DNA from: G942493275 sp942493275
GTDB taxonomy: Bacteria > Actinomycetota > Coriobacteriia > Anaerosomatales > PHET01
Assembly (NCBI GenBank): GCA_942493275.1
Contig: OW818687.1
Coordinates: forward strand, 1,922,001-1,986,000
DNA: 64,000 nt
Direction of reading: 5' to 3'
Shown here: positions 12,087 through 21,167 of the stretch, one piece after another
How the letters are laid out: every line of letters starts with the position of its first letter
Numbering within the stretch: position 1 is the first letter of the stretch
The notes under the pieces: model-generated
Seen by the model: the letters and a program-made list of their open reading frames with translations, nothing else
Database searches by the model: none
Told to the model about the DNA's origin: nothing
Made by a program: the position numbers and the translations under genes

Positions 12087-13289
12087 ATGAACACAAACAT
12101 GAAGGTCGTTCTCGGCGTGCTGCTCGGCATCGTGGTGGTATGCATCGGGTTCATCGGCGGATTCGCCGTGGCGAAGTTCTCCCCATCCGCGGTCGCGCTG
12201 CCTCAGATAGTGTCGGCTGAGCCCGAAGGGGTCGCCGCTGCCGTGGATGAGGTCGCCGCCCTGCTTCAGAGCGAGGCTCTTGAGCCGCCCACGGAGACCT
12301 CGGCGACAGCGGGTGCCCTCAACGGCCTGCTCGAGTCCGGTGGCGACAAGTACGCGACGTACTTTGACGCCAAGCACTACAAGTTCTTCAACGAAGAGAG
12401 CCAGGGTGAATTCGGCGGCATCGGTGTCTCGCTTGGAGACAAGGACGGCAGCGCCTATGTGGTCGAGGTGTTTCCGGATACCCCCGCAGAGCGAGCCGGT
12501 ATCAAGCCCGGTGACGAGTTCCAGTCCATCGACGGCGTGAAGCGCGCGAAGTGGACCACCGAGGAGGTCGTCAAGCGCGTTCGCGGGGAGGCCGGAACCA
12601 CGGTCAAGCTGGTGTTCTGGCGCCCGGGCAAAGAGGACGGCGAAGGCAAGGAGTTCAAGGCCAACGTCGAGCGCGCCATGATCGAGTATCCAAACGTGAC
12701 GGCCGAGATGAAGGGTGACGTCGGCTACATCGAGATATCTCAGTTCAACGCTCGTGCCGCCGAGGATATCTCCCAGTCCATCAAGGATCTGGAGAAGAAG
12801 GGCGCCAAGGCATACGTCCTCGACCTGCGCAACAATCCCGGCGGGTTGCTGGACCAGGCGGTTGACGTCTCATCGCTGTTCATCGACAAGGGCGTCATCG
12901 TGAGCGTCGAGGAGCGGGGCAAGGACCCGATCGAGTACCGGGCCACCGGCGGCACCGCGACCGACGCGCCGCTGGTCGTGCTCGTCAACGGCAACAGCGC
13001 GTCGGCCAGCGAGATCGTCGCGGGCGCGTTGCAGGACACCGACCGAGCCACGCTCGTCGGCGAGAAGACGTTTGGCAAGGGAAGTGTCCAGACCGTCAAG
13101 GAGCTCTCCTCCGGCGGCGCGGTCAAGTTCACCATCGCCCACTACCTGACGCCGAAGAATCGCGAAATCGACGGCAAGGGCCTCACGCCTGACGTCGTCG
13201 TGAAGATGGACATCGAAGATCAGATGGAAGAGTCCACGGACACGCAGTTGAAGCGCGCGCTCGCGCTCGCCGCGAAGGCCGCGCGCTAG
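12087..13289 (+). CDS. S41-family C-terminal processing peptidase
   Basis: 400 residues: N-terminal membrane anchor (about 7-27), PDZ domain (about 110-185), then the S41 tail-specific protease domain. The Ser/Lys dyad is visible as Ser306 in GNSASASEI and Lys331 in TFGKGSVQ, 25 residues apart as in CtpA/Prc. The enzyme would act outside the membrane on proteins of the envelope. Position directly after ftsEX suggests a link to cell-wall or division turnover (inference). A bidirectional terminator follows. Confidence 0.93.
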   Translation: MNTNMKVVLGVLLGIVVVCIGFIGGFAVAKFSPSAVALPQIVSAEPEGVAAAVDEVAALLQSEALEPPTETSATAGALNGLLESGGDKYATYFDAKHYKFFNEESQGEFGGIGVSLGDKDGSAYVVEVFPDTPAERAGIKPGDEFQSIDGVKRAKWTTEEVVKRVRGEAGTTVKLVFWRPGKEDGEGKEFKANVERAMIEYPNVTAEMKGDVGYIEISQFNARAAEDISQSIKDLEKKGAKAYVLDLRNNPGGLLDQAVDVSSLFIDKGVIVSVEERGKDPIEYRATGGTATDAPLVVLVNGNSASASEIVAGALQDTDRATLVGEKTFGKGSVQTVKELSSGGAVKFTIAHYLTPKNREIDGKGLTPDVVVKMDIEDQMEESTDTQLKRALALAAKAAR

Positions 13290-13313
13290 CCCGACTCAAT
13301 CACCTGGACAAGT

Positions 13314-13350
13314 AAGGCCCCCCGGAAGCGGATGCTTTCGGGGGGCCTTT
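13314..13350. terminator. Bidirectional terminator between convergent genes
   Basis: An 11-bp perfect stem (13314-13324 with 13339-13349) extended by four inner pairs, six-base loop, AAs on the left and TTT on the right. It sits between the S41 peptidase gene and the oppositely oriented gene ending at 13368, so it can serve both. Confidence 0.85.
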
Positions 13351-13367
13351 GAGTTCCATGAGGTGAA

Positions 13368-13793
13368 TCAGTCCTCGTCGTCCTCTTCGTCGAGCGCGAA
13401 CAACAGACCGAAGTCGGGGCTCACTTCATCTGACAGAAGGTGCGGGCGAGCCTCTTCGCTCTCAGTGCCGGAGTCCGGCAACGCGATGAGCTCAAGCATC
13501 GACCCATCGCCCGTCAGGGTGAACACCCAGCGGTCCTCATCATCCCGGCTGAAGTCCAGATACCGGAACGATGCGACGTTGAGGAACAGGCACCCGTTGA
13601 CGATGAGCGTCGAGGACTCGCTATCGGCCATCAACTTGACGAGCGCCGCGCGGCCTTCGTCGATGTCGTCTCCGTCAACGATGTAGCGATACTCCACGTT
13701 CTCGAGGGTCTCGAGCGCGCGCAGCATGTCTCGGTAGGTAGTGAGGGTGCCTCGCCCGATCATGCTAGGGGCGAGCGGTCTGACCGGTTCCAT
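13368..13793 (-). CDS. Conserved hypothetical protein with acidic C-terminus
   Basis: 141 residues from an ATG at 13793 with GGAG 5 bp upstream. The open frame extends further, but those residues are Arg/Pro-rich and overlap the rnr start region, so the short start is preferred. The N-terminal half resembles a small alpha/beta domain (VEYRYIVDGDD, later GCLFLNVASFRYLDF). The C-terminus ends in an acidic tail (LDEEDDED). I do not recognise the family and see no catalytic motif. It is transcribed divergently from rnr, separated by about 110 bp. Confidence 0.7.
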   Translation of the reverse strand: MEPVRPLAPSMIGRGTLTTYRDMLRALETLENVEYRYIVDGDDIDEGRAALVKLMADSESSTLIVNGCLFLNVASFRYLDFSRDDEDRWVFTLTGDGSMLELIALPDSGTESEEARPHLLSDEVSPDFGLLFALDEEDDED

Positions 13794-13868
13794 TTCGACT
13801 CCACGTGAGGGTACTTTTGGCGATTCTATCACCATGGCCCCGACGCTCGGCGGTTCGCCGCCGTGCGG

Positions 13869-13874
13869 TAGACT
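13869..13874 (+). promoter_or_regulatory. Probable -10 element (TAGACT) for rnr
   Basis: TAGACT lies 29 bp before the rnr start, leaving room for a short leader with the GAGGGGAG ribosome-binding site. No clear -35. Confidence 0.4.
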
Positions 13875-13903
13875 CGAAACGACGGGCGGCGAGGGGAGCG
13901 CAA

Positions 13904-15844
13904 ATGGCGCGGCAGAAGCGTGTGCAGAAGGCTCGTCGGGGCGGCCAGGTCGTCGGCCGCATTTCGATGACGAGGCACGGGTACGGCTTCGTGCAGTCGC
14001 CGGATGGTGACTACTTCGTCGCCGCGCGCGATACCGGCGGCGCCATGCACGGTGACACCGTGGCACTCAAGCCGGACAGCAAGCGTGGCGGGCAGGGCCG
14101 AAGCGGTGTGGTCGTGCGGGTACTCGAGAGGGCGATCGTTCAGGTCGTCGGCAGGTTCGAGCGGCACGGGGCCATCGGCATCGTGACGCCCGCCGATCGC
14201 AGGATACGGTCGCAGGTGTTCATTCCGCTCAAGGAGATCGGTGAGGCAACCACAGGGGACGTCGTTGTGGTCCGACTCACCGCCTATCCAGGGCGCAACC
14301 AGTCCGCGCAGGGCGTAGTGGACGAGATCGTCGGGCGCGAAGACGACCCCGGGATGCCGATCGAGATCGCGATTCGGGAGCACGGGCTGCGCACGGAGTT
14401 CCCCGAAGATGCCCTCGAGCAGGCTGGCCGCATCGAGCTCGACGTCGAGCAGACGCTCCAGAGCGACAAGCTCCGCCGAGACGTTCGCGACCGTTTCACC
14501 TTCACGATCGATCCGGTTGACGCGCGAGACTTCGATGACGCGATCACCATCGAGCAGGTCGATGACCTCATCAGGCTCGGCGTGCACATCGCCGACGTCT
14601 CACACTACGTACCGTGGGACACGCCGATCGATGAGGAGGCCCGGCTGCGCACCACGAGCGTCTACCTCGTAGACCGCGTGCTGCCGATGTTGCCCGAGAA
14701 GCTCTCGAACGACATCTGTTCCCTGAATCCCGATGAGGACCGGCTGTCGTTTACCGCCGACATCTACTTGGACCATGACGCCGTCGTGCGCCGCTATGAG
14801 CTCTATCCCTCGGCGATGCGCTCCGACCGCCGGTTCAACTACGGTCAGGTACAGCGAATGCTCGACGGCGCCGAGCCGTTCACTGATGCCGAGAGCGAAG
14901 CGGCCCTCAGGTTGTTCGCACGCGTAGCGGGAAGGGTCGGCGAGCGACGCGTTGCGCGAGGGGGTCTGGACTTCGAGACCGTCGAGGCCAAGGTGAAGCT
15001 CGCCGAGGACGGGACTCCGCTCGAGGTGATCTTGCGCGAGCGTACCCAGGCGACCAACATGATCGAGGAAGCGATGGTGCTCGCCAACGAGGTCGTCGCG
15101 CGGCACATGCGCGACGCCGAGGCGCCCATGGTCTACCGGATCCACGAGGATCCCGATCCGGACGCGCTGGGTCACGTCGCAAATATCCTCAAGGAGTTCG
15201 ACTACCCCGTGAAAGACGTTCACGGGGCCAGTCCTGCAACGTTCCAGCGCATCATCAAGTTCGCGCACGACCGCCCGGAGAAGCGCCTCATCAACTCGCT
15301 TCTCCTGCGCGCGCTCGAGCGAGCTCGATACGTCGACTTCCTCGCGGGGCACTTCGGCCTCGCGAGCGAGGCGTATACGCACTTCACTTCGCCGATCCGC
15401 CGCTATCCCGACCTGATCGTGCACCGCCTGCTGCGGGCACAGCTCTCAGGCGCACTCGAGTCCGACCCCAACGCCGTGCGCATGATCCCCGAACTCGGGT
15501 GGCTGACCGAGCACTGCTCGGTGATGGAGCGGGAAGCCGAGATGGCCGAAGACGACACCGTGAGATTCAAGCTCGCCGAGCTCATGGCCGAGCATGTCGA
15601 CGAGGTGTTCGAGGGCTTCATCACCGGTGTCGCGACGTTCGGGCTGTTCGTCCAGCTCGACAACACCGCCGAGGGTCTCGTACACGTGGATTCGATGGGC
15701 GACGACTACTACCGGTTCGATGCGACGCGCTTCATGTTGACCGGCGAGGACCGGGGCCGCAGTTATCGACTCGGTCAGAGGGTCAAGGTCAGGATCGTGA
15801 GCGTGAGTGTCACCGAGTCACGGATCGACATGGAACTGACGTAA
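13904..15844 (+). CDS. rnr: RNase R, RNB-family 3'-5' exoribonuclease
   Basis: 646 residues from ATG 13904 with a GAGGGGAG site upstream. Cold-shock-like N-terminal domain (RHGYGFVQSPDGDYFV), catalytic RNB domain with the metal-binding acidic cluster DARDFDD at residues 206-212, and a C-terminal S1 RNA-binding domain from about 560. RNase R degrades structured RNA and works with tmRNA/SmpB in removing non-stop mRNAs. Both smpB and ssrA are a few kb downstream in this window. Confidence 0.96.
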   Translation: MARQKRVQKARRGGQVVGRISMTRHGYGFVQSPDGDYFVAARDTGGAMHGDTVALKPDSKRGGQGRSGVVVRVLERAIVQVVGRFERHGAIGIVTPADRRIRSQVFIPLKEIGEATTGDVVVVRLTAYPGRNQSAQGVVDEIVGREDDPGMPIEIAIREHGLRTEFPEDALEQAGRIELDVEQTLQSDKLRRDVRDRFTFTIDPVDARDFDDAITIEQVDDLIRLGVHIADVSHYVPWDTPIDEEARLRTTSVYLVDRVLPMLPEKLSNDICSLNPDEDRLSFTADIYLDHDAVVRRYELYPSAMRSDRRFNYGQVQRMLDGAEPFTDAESEAALRLFARVAGRVGERRVARGGLDFETVEAKVKLAEDGTPLEVILRERTQATNMIEEAMVLANEVVARHMRDAEAPMVYRIHEDPDPDALGHVANILKEFDYPVKDVHGASPATFQRIIKFAHDRPEKRLINSLLLRALERARYVDFLAGHFGLASEAYTHFTSPIRRYPDLIVHRLLRAQLSGALESDPNAVRMIPELGWLTEHCSVMEREAEMAEDDTVRFKLAELMAEHVDEVFEGFITGVATFGLFVQLDNTAEGLVHVDSMGDDYYRFDATRFMLTGEDRGRSYRLGQRVKVRIVSVSVTESRIDMELT

Positions 15845-15913
15845 GGGGCTGTCGCTCAGGGGACACTCGGATACAATCGGTCGTTGATGGCACTGTGAGA
15901 GACGGGGGAGACT

Positions 15914-16390
15914 ATGTACTGCCAGAACTGTGGCCAGCAGAATCCTGAAGGTGCGACTATCTGCTCGAACTGCGGCCAGCCGCTTCCGGCGTCTGCGACG
16001 CCTCCCGCGCCTCCTACACCGCCCGCGCCTCCGGTAGCGCCTGACTACCAGCAGACAGCGCCGACGTACGCGCCGCCTCCCGCTCCGCCGCAGCAGCCGG
16101 CCTACGCCGCCCCGCCTGCCGGGTATGCGCCTCAGCCCAACATCCCCACGTACCTGTGGCAGTCGATCGTTGTCACCCTGGTGTGCTGCTGGCCGCTCGG
16201 GATCCCGGCCATCGTGTTCGCCGCGCAGGTGAACGCCAAGCTCGGTCGCGGAGACATCGCCGGTGCGCAGCAGGCATCGAAGAACGCGAAGATGTGGACG
16301 ATCATCTCGCTGGTGGCAGGAATCGTCGGCGGCATCGCTTACGCCGCACTGATGTTCCTGGGCATCCTCGCCGACTCCTCCGGCTTCTAG
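15914..16390 (+). CDS. Zinc-ribbon protein with CD225/dispanin-like membrane region
   Basis: 158 residues. An N-terminal zinc ribbon (CxxC...CxxC: residues 3, 6, 18, 21) is followed by a Pro/Ala/Tyr-rich linker of ~50 residues and two hydrophobic segments (about 78-100 and 125-150). The segment between them resembles the CD225/dispanin pattern (CCWPLGIPAIVFAAQVN...GDIAGAQQASKNAK). Function unknown. It is followed 10 bp later by another small membrane protein gene, likely co-transcribed. Confidence 0.75.
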   Translation: MYCQNCGQQNPEGATICSNCGQPLPASATPPAPPTPPAPPVAPDYQQTAPTYAPPPAPPQQPAYAAPPAGYAPQPNIPTYLWQSIVVTLVCCWPLGIPAIVFAAQVNAKLGRGDIAGAQQASKNAKMWTIISLVAGIVGGIAYAALMFLGILADSSGF

Positions 16391-16400
16391 AAGCTGTACC

Positions 16401-16823
16401 GTGAGCAGCCCTGGCGGCAACCGTGCGTACTCGCGCGCGATCATGCCGCTGGGGCTGTTCGTGTTTATCGGCGTGGCGGCCTTTGCCCTGCTGACGCCGT
16501 CACTTCGCCAATTGATCCCGCCGTGCGCGTTCTACGAGCTCACGGGCCTGTACTGTCCCGGCTGTGGCAGCGGTCGGGCGATGTATGCACTCACGCAGTT
16601 CGATCTGGCGACCGCGATCCGCATGAACGCGCTGTCCGTGCTCGCGATCGGGCCCGTCGTGTACGTCGCGTCCCGTGAGGGGCTGGAGGCGCTCGGTGCG
16701 CCGGTGCCGCCCCGGATACTGACGAGCCCTCGCTGGGGCGTGCTGGTCGCGGCGCTCGTCATCGCCTTCTGGATTCTGCGCAACGTGCCGATATGGCCGT
16801 TGTCGTGGCTCGCGCCGGGGTAG
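16401..16823 (+). CDS. DUF2752 family membrane protein
   Basis: 140 residues, GTG start at 16401 ten bases after the preceding gene. Three hydrophobic segments, with the family signature CPGCGSGRA directly after the first loop (ELTGLYCPGCGSGRAMY). Members occur widely in bacteria and have no established function; pairing with a dispanin-like zinc-ribbon protein, as here, is a recurring arrangement as far as I recall. Confidence 0.8.
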   Translation: MSSPGGNRAYSRAIMPLGLFVFIGVAAFALLTPSLRQLIPPCAFYELTGLYCPGCGSGRAMYALTQFDLATAIRMNALSVLAIGPVVYVASREGLEALGAPVPPRILTSPRWGVLVAALVIAFWILRNVPIWPLSWLAPG

Positions 16824-16856
16824 GAACCCCTAGGCGCTCGAGCCACGCGCGTGCGC

Positions 16857-16862
16857 TAGACT
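16857..16862 (+). promoter_or_regulatory. Probable -10 element (TAGACT) for the M42 peptidase gene
   Basis: TAGACT preceded by GCGC, 35 bp before the ATG; no clear -35. Confidence 0.4.
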
Positions 16863-16897
16863 GTCTGAATCCACACATACGATTCGGAGGCAATTCT

Positions 16898-17962
16898 ATG
16901 CAGAAGGCGGATCTTCAGTTCCTCGTCGACCTCGTTGAGGCGCCGTCGCCATCCGGCTACGAGCAGCCCGCCGCCCGCGTCTTCCGTGACCGGCTCGGCG
17001 CCGTCGCCGACTCAGTCGAAACCAACGTCATGGGCTCGGTCCATGCGGTGCTGAACGGCTCGAAGAAGGGCGGCGTGTCCGTTATGCTCGCCGGCCACAT
17101 CGACGAGATCGGCATGATGGTCAACTACATCACCGCCGAGGGGTTCATCGCCTTCTCGGCGATCGGCGGGGTGGACGCTGCGATCCTTCCGGGCATGCGG
17201 GTCACCGTGCACACGACTGACGGCCCGCTCCTGGGCATCATGGGCCGCAAGCCGATCCACCTCATCGAGGACGACGAGCGCAAGAACGTCACCAAGCTCG
17301 AGAAGTTGTTCATCGACATCGGCCTGTCCGGTGACGACGTCAAGAAGCGCGTACGCGTGGGCGACCCGATCACTTTCGCGGTCGGCTTCGACACGTTCGG
17401 CGACAACCTCGCCGTCTCCCGCGCCTTCGACGACAAGATGGGCGCCTGGATCTCGGCTCGTGTACTCGAGGAGGTCAAGAAGGCGGGCGGCGCACCGGGA
17501 GACCTGGTCGCTGCTGCTACGGTGCAGGAGGAGATCGGCCTGCGCGGCGGTACCACGTCGGCGTACAGCGTTGACCCCATTGTCGGCATCGCGGTCGAGG
17601 TCGGCCACGCAACCGACTACCCGGACATCGACAAGCGCAAGCACGGCGAGTACGAGTGCGGCAAGGGCCCGATCATCGCGCGCGGCGCCAACATCAACCC
17701 GGTGCTCTTCGAGCTGCTCGTAAAGGCTGCCGAGAAGGCCAAGGTTCCGTACCAGATCGGCGCCGAGCCGCGTGGCACGGGCACTGACGCCAACGCCATC
17801 CAGTTGTCCCGCGGAGGCAAGGCCGCCGCGCTGATCTCGATTCCGCTGCGCTACATGCACACGCCCACCGAGGTGCTCTCGCTCAAAGACCTCGACGCGG
17901 CGGTCAAGTTGCTCACCCGCTTTGTGCTCGACCTCAAGCCGGGAACCGATTTCACGCCGTAG
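16898..17962 (+). CDS. M42-family glutamyl aminopeptidase
   Basis: 354 residues from ATG 16898, with CGGAGG 8 bp upstream. It has the M42/M28-type metallo-aminopeptidase layout: metal ligands in GHIDEIG, the DDKMGAW segment, QEEIGLRG (catalytic Glu pair) and the C-terminal HTPTEV motif. Members form large tetrahedral cytosolic aminopeptidases that finish peptide breakdown. It is a single-gene unit closed by a hairpin at 17992-18021. Confidence 0.93.
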   Translation: MQKADLQFLVDLVEAPSPSGYEQPAARVFRDRLGAVADSVETNVMGSVHAVLNGSKKGGVSVMLAGHIDEIGMMVNYITAEGFIAFSAIGGVDAAILPGMRVTVHTTDGPLLGIMGRKPIHLIEDDERKNVTKLEKLFIDIGLSGDDVKKRVRVGDPITFAVGFDTFGDNLAVSRAFDDKMGAWISARVLEEVKKAGGAPGDLVAAATVQEEIGLRGGTTSAYSVDPIVGIAVEVGHATDYPDIDKRKHGEYECGKGPIIARGANINPVLFELLVKAAEKAKVPYQIGAEPRGTGTDANAIQLSRGGKAAALISIPLRYMHTPTEVLSLKDLDAAVKLLTRFVLDLKPGTDFTP

Positions 17963-17991
17963 GCGCGCTTCCGGCCCTAACCCGCCCCGAC

Positions 17992-18021
17992 GCCGGAGGG
18001 TGACGCCCGTCACCCTCCGGC
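17992..18021 (+). terminator. Hairpin after the M42 peptidase gene
   Basis: 13-bp perfect stem (17992-18004 with 18009-18021) with a GCCC loop and no T-run. Likely terminator. Confidence 0.6.
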
Positions 18022-18100
18022 TACATCGGCACGCCGCGTGCTGTTACGCGTCCGTTGCGCACGCGCGCGCGAATCCGGCGCTTGTCGAGGGGTTTCACAC

Positions 18101-19465
18101 GTGAAGATCACGCTTATCAGCCCGCCGTTCGGTGAAGGCGGGCAGAAGTCCAAGGGCCTGCCGATTGCACCTCCGGTGCTCGAGTACCTGGCCGGGCTCA
18201 CCGACAAGGTGCACCCCGGGTGCGACATCACCCTCGTGGACGCCAACAAGCGAGTCTTCGACATCGACCGCTGCGACGCCGACCTGGTCGGCATCACCGT
18301 ACTCACACCGCAGGCACCGTGGGCATACCGCACAGCCGATGCGCTGCGCGAGCGCGGCATCCCGGTTCTTCTCGGAGGAATCCACGTCAACGCGCTGCCC
18401 GACGAAGCGGCTCCGCACGCCGACACGATCGTCGTGGGCGAGGCCGAGACGGTCTGGGGCGAGCTGCTCGATGACCTGGCCGCGCGGCGGCTCAAGTCCC
18501 GCTACAGCGGGGAGTTCGCGCCGCTTGTGGACCTGCCGCACCCCCGAACCGACCTGCTGCCGGACTTCTACGCCTTTGGTTCCTTCTTCACCAGCCGAGG
18601 ATGTCCGCATTCGTGCGCATTCTGCTCGGTCCACAAGAACTTTGGGCACGTCGTGCGGATGCGACCGATCGACGAGGTCGTCGCGGAGGTCTCCACGAGC
18701 AGCAAGCATATGTTCTGGAACATCGACGACAACGTGTGGGGCGTGGACCAGAAGCGATCCATCGAGCTGTACAAGGAGATGGGCAAGACGGTCCGCGGCA
18801 AGTGGTGGTTTGGCTCCGGTGACCTCGCCACTGTGCAAAACGCCCGAGCCGACGAACTGCTCGACGCCGCTCGCGGCGCAGGCATGACTGCCGCGATGGT
18901 CGGCTTCGAGTCGCCGAACCCGGAAGTGCTCGCCGAGCTCAAGGCCCGCAACAAGCAGGGGCGCGACCGCATCGACGCCATCAAGCGGATCCGGTCACAC
19001 GGCATCGACGTCATGCTGTTCATGATGGTCGGAAGCCGGGCGGACCATCTCCGGGACTTCGAAGCAGTCGTGGAGCTGTGTGACGAGCTCGACATCGCCG
19101 CCCACCCCGTGATGACGACGCCGTTTCCCGGTACCGCGCTCTACGAGCAGTACAAGCCCTACCTGATTCCCGGGATGGACTGGGACCTGTACGACGGTAA
19201 CCACGCGACCTTCACGCATGACGACCCGGAGATGACGCCCGAGGCCCGCGAGAGCGCCGTACTGCGCCTGCGTGCCGACCTCTTCACCTGGCCGAGGATG
19301 CTCTCGCGCATTCCGCGCATCTCGGCGCAGGGGTTCCCGATGGCACACATCACGTCGTTCATGGTGCAGTATCCTCAGGGGCGTGCTTTCAAGGAGTTCG
19401 CCCGTGACCACGAGCGCATGTTGCGCGAGACCTCGGCCGGTATCGGTGCCGAGACCGCGCGTTAG
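18101..19465 (+). CDS. B12-binding-domain radical SAM protein
   Basis: 454 residues from GTG 18101, with GAGGGG upstream. The N-terminal ~130 residues look like a cobalamin-binding Rossmann domain (VGITVLTPQAPWAYRTA, LGGIHVNALP, GEAE at 113-116). The radical SAM cluster motif CxxxCxxC is Cys168, Cys172 and Cys175. The C-terminal region has the usual GFESPNPEVL and FPGTALYEQY motifs of the class. Reaction and substrate cannot be told; known relatives do methylations or ring changes on many substrates. A small membrane protein follows after 18 bp. Confidence 0.88.
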   Translation: MKITLISPPFGEGGQKSKGLPIAPPVLEYLAGLTDKVHPGCDITLVDANKRVFDIDRCDADLVGITVLTPQAPWAYRTADALRERGIPVLLGGIHVNALPDEAAPHADTIVVGEAETVWGELLDDLAARRLKSRYSGEFAPLVDLPHPRTDLLPDFYAFGSFFTSRGCPHSCAFCSVHKNFGHVVRMRPIDEVVAEVSTSSKHMFWNIDDNVWGVDQKRSIELYKEMGKTVRGKWWFGSGDLATVQNARADELLDAARGAGMTAAMVGFESPNPEVLAELKARNKQGRDRIDAIKRIRSHGIDVMLFMMVGSRADHLRDFEAVVELCDELDIAAHPVMTTPFPGTALYEQYKPYLIPGMDWDLYDGNHATFTHDDPEMTPEARESAVLRLRADLFTWPRMLSRIPRISAQGFPMAHITSFMVQYPQGRAFKEFARDHERMLRETSAGIGAETAR

Positions 19466-19483
19466 CCACCAGGAGACAGCGAC

Positions 19484-19900
19484 ATGGATCTGAGCCCCGC
19501 GCTCAAAGTCATCATCATCATGAACAACTACTTCCACGACGTCGCCACGGCGATGCTGCTGTCCAGCGCGATCATCCTGTGGATCCTCGGGCGCAAGGCC
19601 GAGCAGGAAGGTCCGGATGCCAGGCGATGGCTCGCGAGCGCCTACCCGGTGCTCACCAAGGTGGCCCTGTTCTCGATCCTGTGGATCGTCATCGGCGGCA
19701 TTCCTCGGACGATCTTCTTCGAGGCCGTCGAGTGGAACATGAGTGACCCGAGCAACAAGTACCTGTTCACCGCACTCATGGTGAAGCACGCGTTCATGTG
19801 GGTGGCGGTTATCACCGGTTCCGCGATGTGGATGCGGATGCGGCGCGTCGCCAAGGGCATTCTTGCTGAGGATGCGCGCCCGGCGGCTGCGGGAGCCTGA
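19484..19900 (+). CDS. Small integral membrane protein, function unknown
   Basis: 138 residues with three hydrophobic segments (about 22-36, 58-78, 98-120) and a conserved-looking IMNNYFHDVATAMLLSSA start. Histidine near the first segment (NYFHD) and near the third (MVKHAFMW) could be functional, for example haem ligands, but this is guesswork. It probably shares a transcript with the radical SAM gene. Not recognised as a named family. Confidence 0.65.
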   Translation: MDLSPALKVIIIMNNYFHDVATAMLLSSAIILWILGRKAEQEGPDARRWLASAYPVLTKVALFSILWIVIGGIPRTIFFEAVEWNMSDPSNKYLFTALMVKHAFMWVAVITGSAMWMRMRRVAKGILAEDARPAAAGA

Positions 19901-19905
19901 CGGGG

Positions 19906-20514
19906 CTACAGCCGACTGTCAGAGGGCTCCACGTCGATCACGCGGTACTGGTTGGGAACACCGCGCATCGATCGGACGAGTGAGAACAAGCTGACGCTCA
20001 GCGCGACGAGCGCGAGTGTCTCGGCGAGGAACGCAAGCGTGCGCAGCGATGGCGCAAGAAGCGCAACGGGAATCCACGCGGCCGCGAACGCCGCGATAGT
20101 CCACAGGACCCTGCGGTGGTCGGCGATCAGCGCGTCGAGGATGACCCACCAGATCAGAAGGCACCCTCCGAGAACCGCCCAGTCCCATCCCGGTTCGCCG
20201 TGGAGAGCGACCAGGGCGATGGGCCCGAAGGTCGCGGTGCACAGCAGCGCCATCGTGAGGTAGTCCGTCACCCTGACGACTGAACTCCAAGGGGTGCCAA
20301 GGGCGTTGTGGTCGACGCGGGAAAGAATCCTCAAACCGGTGACCGAGAGGCCCAGCAGGAGCGCGGCGAGAGCGTGCGAAAGACTCGCGTGGACCATGGC
20401 CGAGGAAATGAGTACGACGAATCCAACGCCCAGCAAAGCTGCGCCCCGAGGTGCTGACAGTACGTGCTCGACAAGTGTCGACCCCGTATGCCCGACTGTC
20501 GTTTGTGCGGCCAC
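19906..20514 (-). CDS. Hypothetical multi-pass membrane protein
   Basis: About 202 residues from the GTG at 20514, with five or six hydrophobic segments and a soluble C-terminal tail (YRVIDVEPSDSRL). Start choice: a TACACT -10 on the minus strand ends 6 bp before this GTG, so transcription would begin at the codon itself (leaderless). An open extension to 20622 would overlap smpB. The 3' end is 6 bp from the convergent small membrane protein gene. No family recognised. Confidence 0.65.
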   Translation of the reverse strand: MAAQTTVGHTGSTLVEHVLSAPRGAALLGVGFVVLISSAMVHASLSHALAALLLGLSVTGLRILSRVDHNALGTPWSSVVRVTDYLTMALLCTATFGPIALVALHGEPGWDWAVLGGCLLIWWVILDALIADHRRVLWTIAAFAAAWIPVALLAPSLRTLAFLAETLALVALSVSLFSLVRSMRGVPNQYRVIDVEPSDSRL

Positions 20515-20557
20515 GAACGAAGTGTAGCATCCGGCAGGGCTCGGGCTTTCGCTGCGG

Positions 20558-20563
20558 TAGTAT
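20558..20563 (+). promoter_or_regulatory. Probable -10 element (TAGTAT) for smpB
   Basis: TAGTAT 25 bp before the smpB GTG, close to the divergent minus-strand TACACT element. No clear -35. Confidence 0.35.
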
Positions 20564-20587
20564 GTGTGCGCGAACAGGAGGTGACCC

Positions 20588-21058
20588 GTGGCCAAAGAAG
20601 AGCGACTTATAGCGTCGAACAAGAAGGCTTATCACGATTACTTCGTCGATGAGACCTTCGAAGCCGGCATCGCCCTGACCGGCACCGAGGTCAAGTCCCT
20701 CCGGGAGAACAAGGCGACGCTGCGCGATTCGTTCGCGACCGTGCGCAAAGGTGAGGTGTGGCTGCACAACGTCCACATCTCGCCGTACAGCCACGGTAAT
20801 CGCGGCAACGTCGACCCCAACCGTGCGCGCAAGCTTCTGCTCCACAAGAACCAGATTCGCTACCTGCAGGGCAAGATCAAGGAGCGTGGATACACGCTGA
20901 TCCCGCTCAAACTCTACTTCTCACCCTCGAACATGGTGAAGGTCGAGCTGGGTCTGGCCCGAGGCAAGAAGAACTATGACAAGCGCGACAGTATCGCCGC
21001 GCGCGATCAGCAGCGCGATGTCGAGAGAGCGATGCGGGAGCGCCAGAAGGGCGAGTGA
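20588..21058 (+). CDS. smpB: SmpB, tmRNA-binding protein
   Basis: 156 residues from GTG 20588 behind an exceptionally strong ribosome-binding site (AGGAGGTGA, 20576-20584). Family hallmarks are visible: NKKAYHDYF, GIALTGTEVKSLR, NVHISPYSHGN and the C-terminal KxxxDKRxxIAxRD tail. SmpB brings tmRNA to stalled ribosomes for trans-translation. Its RNA partner gene ssrA lies 110 bp downstream. Confidence 0.97.
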   Translation: MAKEERLIASNKKAYHDYFVDETFEAGIALTGTEVKSLRENKATLRDSFATVRKGEVWLHNVHISPYSHGNRGNVDPNRARKLLLHKNQIRYLQGKIKERGYTLIPLKLYFSPSNMVKVELGLARGKKNYDKRDSIAARDQQRDVERAMRERQKGE

Positions 21059-21108
21059 CCGCAGCGGCACAGCGGTTGCTCACTCAGGTTGAAGTCACAG
21101 CGCTCGGG

Positions 21109-21114
21109 TATACT
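21109..21114 (+). promoter_or_regulatory. Probable -10 element (TATACT) for ssrA
   Basis: Good -10 hexamer 54 bp before the mature tmRNA 5' end, implying a short 5' precursor removed by RNase P. A TTGAAG at 21089 is rather close for a -35 (14 bp). Confidence 0.4.
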
Positions 21115-21167
21115 CCGTTGGCGCTTGGGCACGGCCAGCACGTTGACAGGTCGAAGCACTCCCATCT

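Noticed and set aside
21143..21148. TTGACA as the ssrA -35 element
   Set aside because: Its -10 would fall at 21166 inside the GGGGG 5' end of tmRNA, where no -10 exists.
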